DNA of 47,928 nt from Myxococcales bacterium. Lineage in GTDB: Bacteria > Myxococcota_A > UBA9042. The position numbers were made by a program, and so were the translations under genes. Shown here in pieces: positions 37,992-47,870 of the stretch (positions are counted from its first letter, which is position 1; the number at the start of each line of letters is the position of its first letter). The notes beneath the pieces were generated by a model that saw nothing but the letters and a program-made list of their open reading frames with translations, was not told the origin of the DNA and ran no database searches. Location of the stretch: NCBI GenBank assembly GCA_947499075.1, contig CANMNA010000005.1, forward strand, positions 1-47,928, read 5' to 3'.

Positions 37992-38543
37992 ATGGAAGAC
38001 AAAGTCCGCGAGATTTTAGTGCAGTTGGGTGAAGATCCCAATCGTGAAGGCTTGGTCAAGACGCCACAGCGCGTCGCCAAGGCCTGGCGCGACATGACCG
38101 AGGGCTACCGGCAAGATCCGCTGGAGATCATCCAGTCGGCGGTGTTCAACGTCGACAACGAAGAGATCGTGCTGGTGCGCGACATCGACTTTGCCAGCTT
38201 GTGCGAGCACCACATGCTGCCGTTTTTGGGCAAGGCCCACGTCGCCTATCTGCCGCGCGGCCGGGTGGTCGGCTTGTCCAAGCTGGCGCGGGTGGTCGAC
38301 GTGTTCGCCCGGCGCCTGCAGGTGCAAGAGCGCATGACCACGCAGATTGCCCAAGCGCTGCAAGAGGCGCTGGAGCCCGCAGGTGTGGCAGTGGTCATCG
38401 AGGCCAGCCACATGTGCATGGTGATGCGCGGCGTGCGCAAGCCCAACGCGGTGACGATGACCAGCGCGATGTTCGGTGTTTTTCGTGAGAATCCAGCGAC
38501 CCGGGCCGAGCTGATGAAGTTGATAGGGGCAGGCAGGCGCTGA
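37992..38543 (+). CDS. folE: GTP cyclohydrolase I
   Basis: [60 protein letters not shown]. Confidence 0.97.
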   Translation: MEDKVREILVQLGEDPNREGLVKTPQRVAKAWRDMTEGYRQDPLEIIQSAVFNVDNEEIVLVRDIDFASLCEHHMLPFLGKAHVAYLPRGRVVGLSKLARVVDVFARRLQVQERMTTQIAQALQEALEPAGVAVVIEASHMCMVMRGVRKPNAVTMTSAMFGVFRENPATRAELMKLIGAGRR

Positions 38544-38561
38544 CGCGGCCGATCCAGGATC

Positions 38562-38584
38562 GCCATGACCCGAGGTCATGGCGT
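38562..38584. terminator. Perfect 9-bp inverted repeat downstream of folE (terminator-like, no T-tract)
   Basis: CGCCATGAC-CCGAG-GTCATGGCG. Confidence 0.45.
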
Positions 38585-38615
38585 TGCCTGTCAAGCCTGC
38601 TGGCTTCTGCGCTGG

Positions 38616-38753
38616 GTGGGTCGCAAGCCCGCGCCTGCGGCGACAGGCCGCTCATTGGTTGCGTCACCCTCTGATCTCATCTCAAGGCCTGTATGGTTAG
38701 GAACTGTCCAAGAATGGCTTGGACAGTTCCAGCTTGCTAGGTGGGTCGCAAGC
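38616..38753. repeat. Direct repeats GGTGGGTCGCAAGC flanking a perfect 13-bp inverted repeat
   Basis: Direct repeats 38616-38629 and 38740-38753; hairpin GGAACTGTCCAAG-AATGG-CTTGGACAGTTCC at 38700-38730. Confidence 0.8.
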
Positions 38754-38822
38754 TCGCGGCTTGACAGCCGACTCGCCGCTCCTTGCAGCACCAAAGTGAT
38801 CGAGTGGTTCCTTGACCGTTCC

Positions 38823-41800
38823 TTAGACCGGCAGCGCGCTCTTGAACTCGCCCGTCGCGCCCAGCATGGCCTTGATCCGCCGCGACAGCCGCTCCGCCTC
38901 CTGCGCGGCACCTAGCTCGCGGTAGAGCTCCTGCGCTTCTTCCAGCAACGACGTCGGCGGCCGGTCCGAGGTCAGCACACCCGCCTCCAACAAATCCGCC
39001 AGCACCACCATGCAGTCGGCGCGCTCGACGATCGCCAAGTCCTGCGGCACCAACTGGAACGCCTCTTCCATGCGCACGTGGGCCTGGCGCGGCTCCCCCG
39101 CTGCCGCCGAAGCACGCGCCGCCAGCAGCAAGGCGCGGATGTGCAGGCCGATGTTGTTGGCCAGCTGGGCCTGCCGCGCCGCTTCTTCGGCAAACGCCAA
39201 CGCCCGCGTGTAGATGCCATTGGCCATCTGGATCTGGCCGCGCTCGCGCAGGGCATCGGACAAACCCGCCAGATCCGGCAGTGCAGCGTAGGCCCGGCAC
39301 GACTTGGCCAGCGCTGCGTCCGCTTCGTCCATCGCGCCGCGGGAGAGCAGCACACTGGCCAGCAGCACCGAGATCTCGGCCGCTAGCCGCTGCCGGTCGA
39401 TACGACCCAAGGCATTGAGGGCCTCGCCCAGCTGCGCTTCGGCGTCGTCCAGTTCGCCGATGTCGCGCAGCGCCAAGGCCAAACCACGCAGCGCATCGAC
39501 TTCGACCACCAGGTTGCGGGCATCGCGCGCCGCCGCCAGCGCCTTGCGCGCCGCCGCCACCGCCTTGTCGCCCTGGCCCAGCGTGCGGTACACATCGGAG
39601 ATCGCCAGCGACAACTCCGCTGCCAGCACCGGGTTGTGCAGCACCCCCAGCGACTTGCTGGCCTCGTTCCACACTTCTAAGGCCTGGGCAATCTTGCCTT
39701 CGGACTTGAGGCACTTGCCCAGCGCCAGCCGCATGCACGGCGTTTGATCGGGCACCTTGTATTGCTGGGCGCGCTCCAAAATCAGCGGCAGCTGCGACTC
39801 GAGCGGCGAGGTCGCCAGATTGCCGCGGCCGCACGCCACTTCGGCAGTTGCCCAGGCTGACAACAACGGCACGCCGAGCCGATACCAGTCCTCTTCACGC
39901 AGCGCTGTCTGCAGCCGGCGCAAGGCTTCGATGGCCTCGCGCGCCCGGTCGCTGGCCAACTCGTGGTCGCCCCGCTCGGACAGGCACCTGGCCAAGCCCA
40001 GCGCGCACTCAGCCAGCATCATCGCCGACTCGGCGATCTGACCCCGCTGTGCCAGCGCCAGCGCGTGACCGCGCGACACTTCGAACTCGGCCACGGCTTC
40101 GGGCAGCGCGCCCAACTGCCGCGACAGCTCAGCGAATTGCCGGCTGTGGGTCGACGCCATCGTCAGCCCGCCCGCTTGGCTTTCCAGATCAGCCAGCCGG
40201 CCGGCCCACACATCTGGCCGTGCCAGCGCTTGGGCCAGCACCCAACTGAGCGCCCGCGGGATATCGAGCTTTTCAGTCTTGGCATCCTCTTTGATCGACT
40301 CCGGGTAGTCGCCGACTGCATACTCGACTTGCGTCGACAACCGACTGGCCGGCATCGGCCGCAGCGCGCCCGCCGCCACCAACCGCGCCACCGCGCCGCC
40401 CACCGGCACGCCGGTTGCGGCCTCCAGCAGATCGGGCCACAGCGGCGATCCGAGGCGCACGGCACCGGCCAGCACCCGCCGCGCCGAGGCGTCGAGCAGG
40501 CGATCCAGCGCCGCTGGCTCGCGCGCCGGCACCCGCGACACCGAGTCCGCGGTCAGCAGCCCTGAGAACGAGGCCGGCACGTCGTCAGAATGTGAGACCC
40601 ATCCGCCCACTACCACTGCCGGCATCGCCCCCAGTTGGCGGAACAGCCGGCGCACAAACGCCTGCTCAGTTTCGCTCAAGTGGTCGACCCGCTCGATGAC
40701 CAGCAACAGCGTGCTGCGGCCCGCAATCCCGCGCAGGGCATCGGCCAGCGCCGCGCCGCCCGCCATCCGCGCGACTTCGGGCACCGCTTTGGCGTGGCTC
40801 AAGTGCGGCGAGTCTGGAAATTCGACGCGCAGGAACAGGCCGATCAAGTGGGCGACCTGGCTGGCGCGATCCGGTCGATCCGGCATCATGCCCTGGACCC
40901 ACGACAGCAGCTTGCGCCGCGCCAGGCTGGGCGAATCGTCGTCGAACATGCCAGCGCGAATGCGGACTTCGTCAAAGAAGCACGCCAGTGGCAGGCGGTC
41001 TCCCGGCGGCGGCACCCGCACGCGCACCACCACCGGCGCATCGGCGCGGGCCTGCCCTTCGCTGACAAACGAGTCCAGCACCTCATGCAGCATCGCCCGG
41101 CTGCGCGCGCACACGCCGGCCAGCTCCATGCGCACGCGATCTTTGGCGCGGTCGATGCGCTCGGTCAGCAAGTCCAGGGTCGGGCCCAGCGCCGAGTCCT
41201 GGCGCCGCACCGACTTGGGGATGACGACCTTGACCGGCCGCGAGGTGCGCAGCTCGGCCGACATGCCTTCGAGGCGGTCGAGGTCTTCGACAAAGGCGCG
41301 GGCGTCTTTGGGCCGATCGGCCGGCGACTTGGCCAAAACCTTCTTGAAAAACGCATCGACTTGCGGCGGGTAGACCAGGTCGGCGCGGCGGGCATTGACC
41401 GAGACCGGCACTTGCAGCTGGTGGGCGCGCAAGAAGTCCTGCGGCGATTCGCCATCGAGCGGTAAAAAGCCGGTGGCCATCTCGTACAGGATCACACCCA
41501 GGGAATACAGGTCGCTCTGCGGCCCAACTTCCTGACCCGCCGCCTGCTCTGGGCTCATGTAGGCCGGCGTGCCGACCACCAGCCGGGCCTGGGTCAGCCG
41601 CGGGCTGGTCGCCTCACCTTGGGCCGCGATGTGCTTGGCCAGACCGAGGTCGACGACCTTGACATAGTCATCGACCGAGCCCAGCCGTGTCAGCAAGATG
41701 TTGTCGGGCTTGAGATCGCGGTGGATGATGCCCAGCTTGTGGGCCTCCATCAGCGCTTCGCACACCCGTTGCGAGATGCGGGCGGCGCGCGGCAGCTTGA

Positions 41801-42158
41801 GCCAGCGCTCGCGGTCGAGCAGGTCGCCCAGCGACTCGCCTTCGATGTACTCCATCGCGATATAGGTCCGGCCCGCCTCGGTTGCGCCAATGTTGAACAC
41901 GGTTGCGACAAAGGGCGAGCGGATGCGCGCCAAAATCTTGGCTTCCTGCAAGAACCGCTCGTCGGCTTGCAGTTGCTTGGCCAAGTCGGAGCGCAAGACC
42001 TTGAGCGCCACCGGTCGACCCAGCCGCGTGTCTTCCGCCTCGTACACCGAGCCCATGCCGCCGCGGCCGATCAGGCGCACGACGCGGTACATGTTGTCGA
42101 CCAGTGACGAGGGGGGCAGTTCGTCAGCGTCTGGCTTAAATAAATGTGGTTTCGGCAT
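38823..42158 (-). CDS. Ser/Thr protein kinase with long AAA-like/TPR C-terminal region
   Basis: YRVVRLIGRGGMGSVYEAEDTRLGRPVALKVL...IIHRDLKPDNILL...VVDLGLAKHI...GTPAYMSPEQAAG; C-terminal TPR-like repeats. Confidence 0.93.
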   Translation of the reverse strand: MPKPHLFKPDADELPPSSLVDNMYRVVRLIGRGGMGSVYEAEDTRLGRPVALKVLRSDLAKQLQADERFLQEAKILARIRSPFVATVFNIGATEAGRTYIAMEYIEGESLGDLLDRERWLKLPRAARISQRVCEALMEAHKLGIIHRDLKPDNILLTRLGSVDDYVKVVDLGLAKHIAAQGEATSPRLTQARLVVGTPAYMSPEQAAGQEVGPQSDLYSLGVILYEMATGFLPLDGESPQDFLRAHQLQVPVSVNARRADLVYPPQVDAFFKKVLAKSPADRPKDARAFVEDLDRLEGMSAELRTSRPVKVVIPKSVRRQDSALGPTLDLLTERIDRAKDRVRMELAGVCARSRAMLHEVLDSFVSEGQARADAPVVVRVRVPPPGDRLPLACFFDEVRIRAGMFDDDSPSLARRKLLSWVQGMMPDRPDRASQVAHLIGLFLRVEFPDSPHLSHAKAVPEVARMAGGAALADALRGIAGRSTLLLVIERVDHLSETEQAFVRRLFRQLGAMPAVVVGGWVSHSDDVPASFSGLLTADSVSRVPAREPAALDRLLDASARRVLAGAVRLGSPLWPDLLEAATGVPVGGAVARLVAAGALRPMPASRLSTQVEYAVGDYPESIKEDAKTEKLDIPRALSWVLAQALARPDVWAGRLADLESQAGGLTMASTHSRQFAELSRQLGALPEAVAEFEVSRGHALALAQRGQIAESAMMLAECALGLARCLSERGDHELASDRAREAIEALRRLQTALREEDWYRLGVPLLSAWATAEVACGRGNLATSPLESQLPLILERAQQYKVPDQTPCMRLALGKCLKSEGKIAQALEVWNEASKSLGVLHNPVLAAELSLAISDVYRTLGQGDKAVAAARKALAAARDARNLVVEVDALRGLALALRDIGELDDAEAQLGEALNALGRIDRQRLAAEISVLLASVLLSRGAMDEADAALAKSCRAYAALPDLAGLSDALRERGQIQMANGIYTRALAFAEEAARQAQLANNIGLHIRALLLAARASAAAGEPRQAHVRMEEAFQLVPQDLAIVERADCMVVLADLLEAGVLTSDRPPTSLLEEAQELYRELGAAQEAERLSRRIKAMLGATGEFKSALPV

Positions 42159-42313
42159 GAGGGGCTATACTGGGCCAAGACCTGACCGCTGCGACGGTAA
42201 ACCATGCAGACAATGGGTTCAAGCCGTCTTCACGTTTGTGAACAATTAGCCCAGTTGGGGCCAGCCTGCGACCGTGGTAGGCTCACGCCATTGCCCTGTC
42301 GGGTGAGGACAGC

Positions 42314-43048
42314 ATGACCACTTCTCAAGCTCTGGTGGGCCGCACGCCCGAAACCGAACTGCGCAGCCGGTTGCTCACCGTGCTGACCGCCATCTTCGTG
42401 ACGTGTCTGTTGGTTGCCGACATCACCGGCAGCAAGTTCTTCAAAGTTTCGCTGATTTCGCTCGGCAGCTACACGTTTGTCACCCACTCGGTCGGCATGC
42501 TGTCGTTTCCGGTCACGTTTTTGCTCACCGACTTGATCAACGAGTACTTCGGTGCCAAGGCCGCGCGCCGGACCACCTACATCGGCTTGGGATGCGCGTT
42601 TTTGGCCTTCGTGCTGATTTGGATTGGCCGCCTGATGCCCATCGCCCCGGAGAGTCCGCTGCCGCAGGCGGCGTTTGAGCAAGTGTTTGCGATGTCCAAT
42701 CGCTTGTATGTGGCGTCACTCACGGCGTATCTGGTCGGTCAATTGTGCGACATCGCGGTGTTTGGCGCGATCAAGCGCTGGACTGGTGATCGGCTAGTAT
42801 GGCTGCGGGCGACCGGTTCGACCGTGGTGTCCCAGGCGCTGGATTCGTTCTTGGTCACGTTCATCTTGTTTCAAGGCAGCCCGGGTCCGGACGGCCAAGT
42901 GCCAACGCTGGATACGATCTTGGGCATTGCGGTCACCGGCTACGTGCTCAAGTTCGTGCTGGCACTGGGTTTGACCCCGGTCGTCTACTTGGGGCGCTTT
43001 GTGATCCGCCGCAAGTGGGGCTTGGAGCCGGCGCCGGCCGATGGGTAG
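42314..43048 (+). CDS. Queuosine-precursor transporter, YhhQ family
   Basis: LLVADITGSKFF...FPVTFLLTDLINEYFGAKAARRTTYIGLG...QLCDIAVFGAIKRWTGDRLVWLRATGSTVVSQALDSFLVTFILF. Confidence 0.92.
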   Translation: MTTSQALVGRTPETELRSRLLTVLTAIFVTCLLVADITGSKFFKVSLISLGSYTFVTHSVGMLSFPVTFLLTDLINEYFGAKAARRTTYIGLGCAFLAFVLIWIGRLMPIAPESPLPQAAFEQVFAMSNRLYVASLTAYLVGQLCDIAVFGAIKRWTGDRLVWLRATGSTVVSQALDSFLVTFILFQGSPGPDGQVPTLDTILGIAVTGYVLKFVLALGLTPVVYLGRFVIRRKWGLEPAPADG

Positions 43049-43057
43049 ACTGGGGCC

Positions 43058-45499
43058 ATGACGTCGGCTTGGGTCCATGGCGCGCGACTGGGGATGGCAA
43101 TGGCCCTGTTCGGGTGCGGCCAGGGTGCAGAGCTAGGGTCGTCGCCAGCGCCCGATGGGGCGCTGATTGTCGCGGCCGACGCTGCAGTAGCCCCAGTTGA
43201 CGTTGCAGAGGTGGCTTTCGAAGTCAAAGAAGACGCTTTGGAAGCCAAAGAGGACGCTTCTGAGGTTAAAGAGGACGCTTCTGAGGTTAAAGAGGACGCT
43301 TCTGAGGTCAAAGAGGACGCTTTCGAAGTCAAAGACGCGCTTCTTGACGCGACGGCCGAGCTGCCCGAGACCGCGGTCACTGACGCGCAGAGCATCACGC
43401 CCACCGCCGCCACGCTGCCGATTGCGCTCAACACCCAACTCCAGGGCCTCAGTGGCATCCTCAAAGTCAAAGTGATGCCGGCGGCCCTGTTCCTGTCCGG
43501 CAAGATCGCCGAGTCGCCCGACACGTTGGACCTGTTCGGCGGCCCGTTGCCGGCGCTGCCGCTTCAGCTCCAGGCGGAGCTGCCCGCGGGTGACTGGATG
43601 CCATTTGCGATGGTGCTGGGCAATGCGGGGCCGGCGGCGGCGGCCCTGTCGTGTGGCAGCGCGGGCACCAAAATCATCCACGTCAGCCCGGAGCAGGTGG
43701 CGGCGGGCGCGTTGCTGCCCACTGTGCAATTGCAGCTCAACGCGGTTGTCGGCAACTTCGATACCCAAAAGATCTGCGGCATCGCGATTGCGCCGGTGCT
43801 GACCCAGCTCAGCTGGACCGCCACGCCACCTACCCAGTGGGGCGGCGCGCACCTGCTGCAGGGCAGCAGCCAAGGCGACAAGCTGTGGGTGGCCGGCTCG
43901 CAAGATGGGCTGGTCAGCTTTGATTTGCCGCCGCCGCCCGCGCCGCTGCCGGCCAAGCTCGCCGGCTGGACGGTGCACGGCGGCGCGTTTTGCAACCGCC
44001 TGCTGCAGCACGCAGGCCGGGTGTACTGCAGCAGCCGGGCCAACTACCTGCAGGTGTTCACGCTGGACTTGGCGCAGCCGGTGCAGACGCCGACCAAGGT
44101 CACCCTGCAGGCGCCGAGCGAGGGCCTAACCGTGCGCGGTGACACGCTGTGGGTGGCGAGCCACAGCGGCGGGCTGGTGCCGCGGCAAGCGACGCCGCCG
44201 TACGGACCGGTCGCTGCCAAGATGACGAGCACGCTACAGGACGCGTGGGATGTGGTGCCGGTGGGGCCGGACGCGCTGGTGGTGGCCGACGGTCGCTTCG
44301 GCCTGAAGGTCCTGCAAGTCGACTTGGCCGGGCAGTGGACCCAGACCGCGGCACTCGCCTTGCCAGGGACCTGCATCGCGGTGCAGCTGGCAGGCACCAC
44401 CGCGCTGGTGAGCGCGCTAGGCGGCGGGCTGCACGCGGTCGACGTCAGCGTGCCCTCGGTGCCCAAGCTGCTGGCGACACTGCAATACCCAGGTGTCGCG
44501 GTCGGCGCGGCGCTGCTGCCGGAAGGGCTGGTGCTGGCGGGCGGCCACCACGTGCTGGCGACGGCGTGGCCGCCACCGCCGAACGTGCCGTGGATGCCGC
44601 GCAAGCTGTTGCCGACGCTGGGGTATGCGCTCGATGCGGTGCCGGGGCCGCCTGGCCAGGTCCGCACCGCGGAATTCCTGGGCGTGCGGCAGTGGCAGTG
44701 GGGCGTGCTGACCAACGCCAAGGTGCCGCTGTTGTGGACCGTGCCGACGGTGACCAGCAAAGTCAGCAAGATCGGCGACAAGCTGGTGGTGCAGGTGCCG
44801 ATCGCCAACCTGGGCGGTCAGCCGCTGCATGTAGGGCCGATTGTGGTCAACGAAAACCCGGGCGCGCAGCCGGTCATCACCATTGTGCCGGGGCAGTGGG
44901 TGGTGCAGCCTGGCCAGACGCTGCAGCTGGCGGTGCCGCTGACCAAGACGGTCAAGGGGGCCACGGCGCACCAGATTCACCTGTACAGCGATGATCCGGA
45001 TGGCCAAACGCCGGTCTCTTGGCTCGAGACGACGTGGCTGGTGGCCGGCGACAAGCTGCCGCCGCTGGTCTACAGCGAAGCGACGGGCAAGATGGTCAGC
45101 GTGACCGAGCATTTTGCTGGCAAGGTCGGGGTGCTGATGGTCGGCGCCCAGAGTTGTCCGGTAGCGGCGCTGGCGCTGGCGGCGCTCAGTGCCGATGTGC
45201 AGGCGCAGCTGGCGACTGGCAAGGTCGCGGCGCTGGGCATCAACCCGTGGGACAAACCGGCGCTGACGCCCGAAGTGGCGGCGATCGCGACGACTTTTCC
45301 GATGCTGTACGCGCCGATGACCACCAGCGACGGCCACGATGCGTCTGAAGTGCTCGACCAGCTGCTGGGACAGCCGGCGGTGACCGGGCCGCCGATGCCG
45401 ATTGTGTACGTGGTCGACAAGAAGGGTGTGATCGTGCTGGCCAAGTGGGGTTATGACCCGGGTCTGGTGCTGGGGGCGGTGCAGCAAGCGTTGGACTAA
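43058..45499 (+). CDS. Lipoprotein with heptapeptide-repeat stalk, LVIVD-like repeats, ASH-like domain and C-terminal thioredoxin-fold domain
   Basis: Lipobox MALFGC; (EVKEDAS)n; beta-propeller-like segments; HQIHLYSDDPDGQTPVSWLETTWLVAG; C-terminal GKVGVLMVGAQSCPVAALAL...MPIVYVVDKKGVIVLAKWGYDPG. Confidence 0.7.
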   Translation: MTSAWVHGARLGMAMALFGCGQGAELGSSPAPDGALIVAADAAVAPVDVAEVAFEVKEDALEAKEDASEVKEDASEVKEDASEVKEDAFEVKDALLDATAELPETAVTDAQSITPTAATLPIALNTQLQGLSGILKVKVMPAALFLSGKIAESPDTLDLFGGPLPALPLQLQAELPAGDWMPFAMVLGNAGPAAAALSCGSAGTKIIHVSPEQVAAGALLPTVQLQLNAVVGNFDTQKICGIAIAPVLTQLSWTATPPTQWGGAHLLQGSSQGDKLWVAGSQDGLVSFDLPPPPAPLPAKLAGWTVHGGAFCNRLLQHAGRVYCSSRANYLQVFTLDLAQPVQTPTKVTLQAPSEGLTVRGDTLWVASHSGGLVPRQATPPYGPVAAKMTSTLQDAWDVVPVGPDALVVADGRFGLKVLQVDLAGQWTQTAALALPGTCIAVQLAGTTALVSALGGGLHAVDVSVPSVPKLLATLQYPGVAVGAALLPEGLVLAGGHHVLATAWPPPPNVPWMPRKLLPTLGYALDAVPGPPGQVRTAEFLGVRQWQWGVLTNAKVPLLWTVPTVTSKVSKIGDKLVVQVPIANLGGQPLHVGPIVVNENPGAQPVITIVPGQWVVQPGQTLQLAVPLTKTVKGATAHQIHLYSDDPDGQTPVSWLETTWLVAGDKLPPLVYSEATGKMVSVTEHFAGKVGVLMVGAQSCPVAALALAALSADVQAQLATGKVAALGINPWDKPALTPEVAAIATTFPMLYAPMTTSDGHDASEVLDQLLGQPAVTGPPMPIVYVVDKKGVIVLAKWGYDPGLVLGAVQQALD
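43220..43339. repeat. 21-bp tandem repeat, about 5.7 copies, encoding EVKEDAS heptads
   Basis: GAGGTTAAAGAGGACGCTTCT and variants at 43220, 43241, 43262, 43283, 43304, partial at 43325. Confidence 0.93.
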
Positions 45500-45535
45500 T
45501 TGACAACGCGGTCGGAACTGGCCAAGCTGGCTGGC

Positions 45536-45832
45536 ATGAAGGCAACTGAACTGTTGCGTACGCGAATCGTCTATGCTGAGAGCGCTTTTTCGGAACTGGT
45601 GTTGTGGCGGTTGGCCAAGCCGCTGGTGGGTTCGGCGCACCATTTCAAGTATCGCCTGGCCTACGTCGTGGCCGTGACTTGCGTGCTGGGCTACGACAAT
45701 GAGGCGGGCAAAGGTGACCATCGCCACCTTGGCGCCCAAGAAACCGCCTACCCGTTTACAACTGTTGCAGCGCTGCTGGCCGATTTTCAGGCCGACATCG
45801 CGAGGTGGAACCATGAAAGCCGTCGTTCTTGA
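45536..45832 (+). CDS. TumE-family toxin (DUF6516-like)
   Basis: MKATELLRTRIVYAESAFSELVLWRLAKPLVGSAHHFKYRLAYVVAVTCVLGYDNEAGKGDHRHLGAQETAYPFTTVAALLADFQADI. Confidence 0.85.
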   Translation: MKATELLRTRIVYAESAFSELVLWRLAKPLVGSAHHFKYRLAYVVAVTCVLGYDNEAGKGDHRHLGAQETAYPFTTVAALLADFQADIARWNHESRRS

Positions 45833-46160
45833 AGTCCGCGATCCCGCCGACCTCATGGCCGAATTCACGCGGGTGTGGCAGACCGAAGCGCCTCAGGGCG
45901 ACGCCCACATCGGCTTTGCAACCCCGGAGCTCCTGTGGAAGGTTCTGACGGCCAAGCGTTGGCAATTGCTCAGGGCGCTGTGCGGCGCGGGTCCGGTGTC
46001 GATGCGCGAAGCGGCCCGTCGGGTCGGGCGCGACGTCAAAGCGGTCCACGCCGACGCGGTTGCGCTGCGCAATGCGGGTGTGTTGGAGACCGCGCCGGGC
46101 GGTGGCATCGAGTTCCCGTTTGACGCGATCAAGGTGCAGTTCTTGCTGCGCGCGGCGTAG
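45813..46160 (+). CDS. TumA/HVO_A0114-like winged-helix antitoxin
   Basis: MKAVVLEVRDPADLMAEFTRVWQ...HIGFATPELLWKVLTAKRWQLLRALCGAGPVSMREAARRVGRDVKAVHADAVALRNAGVLE; overlaps tumE by 20 bp. Confidence 0.85.
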   Translation: MKAVVLEVRDPADLMAEFTRVWQTEAPQGDAHIGFATPELLWKVLTAKRWQLLRALCGAGPVSMREAARRVGRDVKAVHADAVALRNAGVLETAPGGGIEFPFDAIKVQFLLRAA

Positions 46161-46202
46161 GCTGATGGCGCAGTGGGCCATCCGGCAGGAGTCCCTGACA
46201 CC

Positions 46203-47765
46203 GTGACCGACCACCCAGACCAAGCCGCGTGGCGTTTGGCGCGGGCGGGGCGTTATGCGGAGGCTGCCGCCGCGCTAGCTGACCGACCGCTGGAGCGCGC
46301 GCGCTTGGCGGGTGCCGTCGGGTGGTCGGGCGTGGCCTATGCCGCTGCGCTGGAGGCGATTGCTGCGGACCCGACTGCGCCGGAGCCGCTGTTGCTGGCG
46401 CTGGAATTGGCGTTGGGGCGCCGACAGATGGGGTTGGCGGAGGGGCACCAGACGGCACTGGCGCAGCTGGGCGCCCACAACGTGGCAGCCGCTGGCCCTG
46501 CTGCACCGGTCCCCCGGTCTGACGCGCCGCACCGCTGGCGGGGCGAGTGGCCCACGGCGATCGCGCTGGCCGAAGCCACCCTCGCCGATAACCCGGCGTC
46601 GTCCGAGGCGCTTCTCACGCTCGGTCTCGCCCGAATCGCAGCAGACGACTGGTCGGGTGCCTTGCCCTGGCTCGACCGCGCCCTTGCGGCCGATCCGCGC
46701 CTGGCCGAAGCCTACGCCTGGCGCGCCGAAGCCCAGTTCCGGCGCGGTGACGTTGGCGCCGCCCACCGCGAACTCGACCAAGCCACGGTCTGCGCCGACG
46801 GCTTCAGCTTGGCCGCGGCGTTGCTGCGCCTGCACATCAGCCCGGCGGGTGCCAACGCGGGACGGCTGGATCCCGTGCTGCCGGCGCTGTGTGCGCTCGA
46901 CCCAGCGATTGCCGCGGCCCAAGGCGCGCAGCGCCATCAGCTTGCCCAACAAGCGATTGCACCGACGCTGGCAGCATTGGCATGGAATCGCTCAACCACC
47001 GTGACGCTGGGCAGCGGTGACCAGCTGCGGCCTGTCGAATTGCCGGCCAGCGCCCGCCACCGCTGTCGGCAAGCGCTGGAACAGGCCTATCTATTGCCGC
47101 AGACCGTCGAGCCGACGCTGCTGGACTTGGTCGCACAGTGTCCCGACAGCTCCCTGCCCCTGGCCTACCTCGGTGAGTGGCGGCTGTGGCTGGGCAACTT
47201 GGCGGGTGCCGAAGCGGCCTTGCAAGCGGCGATCGCGCAATGGCGCCAGACGCGCTGGGCCTATGCCGGGCTGGCCACCGTCGCGCTGCTGCGCGGCGAT
47301 CTGGACCAAGCCGAGCGCTGGCTCGATACCGGTCGGCAGGTGATGGGCGACGAAGGACCGCCGTGGGTGGTGCTGCGTGGCGAGCTGGCGTGGCTGCGCG
47401 GTCAGCTGCCCCAAGCGAAGGTGCTGCTGCTGCAGGCGGTGGCGCGCCAGTCGACGCGGATGACCGCGTGGGTGCTGTTGGGGCTGTGTCAGCGCGACGC
47501 CGGCGATGTCGGCGGCTTGGCGGCGACGTGGGCCCACTTGACCGACTGCGCGCCGGGGATGTGCAGTGACGCGTCGGCCGTGGACCCAGAGCCGGGCGCG
47601 GCGCTGCAGGCGCTGCGGGCGATGGTGCACGGGTGCCGGTCGTCGTCGATGACGGTCTACACGACCGGCGATGCGGTGCGGGTGGTGCGCAGCGAGCCGG
47701 GTCGGGCTGCGGCGGTGGCCCGGATGGTGGCGGGTCGCGTGGCCCGCTTCACACAATCGCGCTAG
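46203..47765 (+). CDS. TPR-repeat protein
   Basis: Repeated TPR-like motifs (WSGALPWLDRALAADPRLAEAYAWRAEAQFRRGDVGAAHRELDQA); GTG start inferred. Confidence 0.75.
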   Translation: MTDHPDQAAWRLARAGRYAEAAAALADRPLERARLAGAVGWSGVAYAAALEAIAADPTAPEPLLLALELALGRRQMGLAEGHQTALAQLGAHNVAAAGPAAPVPRSDAPHRWRGEWPTAIALAEATLADNPASSEALLTLGLARIAADDWSGALPWLDRALAADPRLAEAYAWRAEAQFRRGDVGAAHRELDQATVCADGFSLAAALLRLHISPAGANAGRLDPVLPALCALDPAIAAAQGAQRHQLAQQAIAPTLAALAWNRSTTVTLGSGDQLRPVELPASARHRCRQALEQAYLLPQTVEPTLLDLVAQCPDSSLPLAYLGEWRLWLGNLAGAEAALQAAIAQWRQTRWAYAGLATVALLRGDLDQAERWLDTGRQVMGDEGPPWVVLRGELAWLRGQLPQAKVLLLQAVARQSTRMTAWVLLGLCQRDAGDVGGLAATWAHLTDCAPGMCSDASAVDPEPGAALQALRAMVHGCRSSSMTVYTTGDAVRVVRSEPGRAAAVARMVAGRVARFTQSR

Positions 47766-47870
47766 CCTGGTCTTAGGGCCCCGACGAGATTAAGTCGATC
47801 AGAGAGACCTTTCGCACCGTTGCCGCGAGTCGAACGCTTTCGCGAGCTTGGCAACCCACGAAGCAAGCAA

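Noticed and set aside
42159-42313. Possible preQ1 riboswitch upstream of yhhQ
   Set aside because: No preQ1-I-like CU-rich/A-rich pseudoknot pattern recognised by eye; a covariance-model search would be needed.
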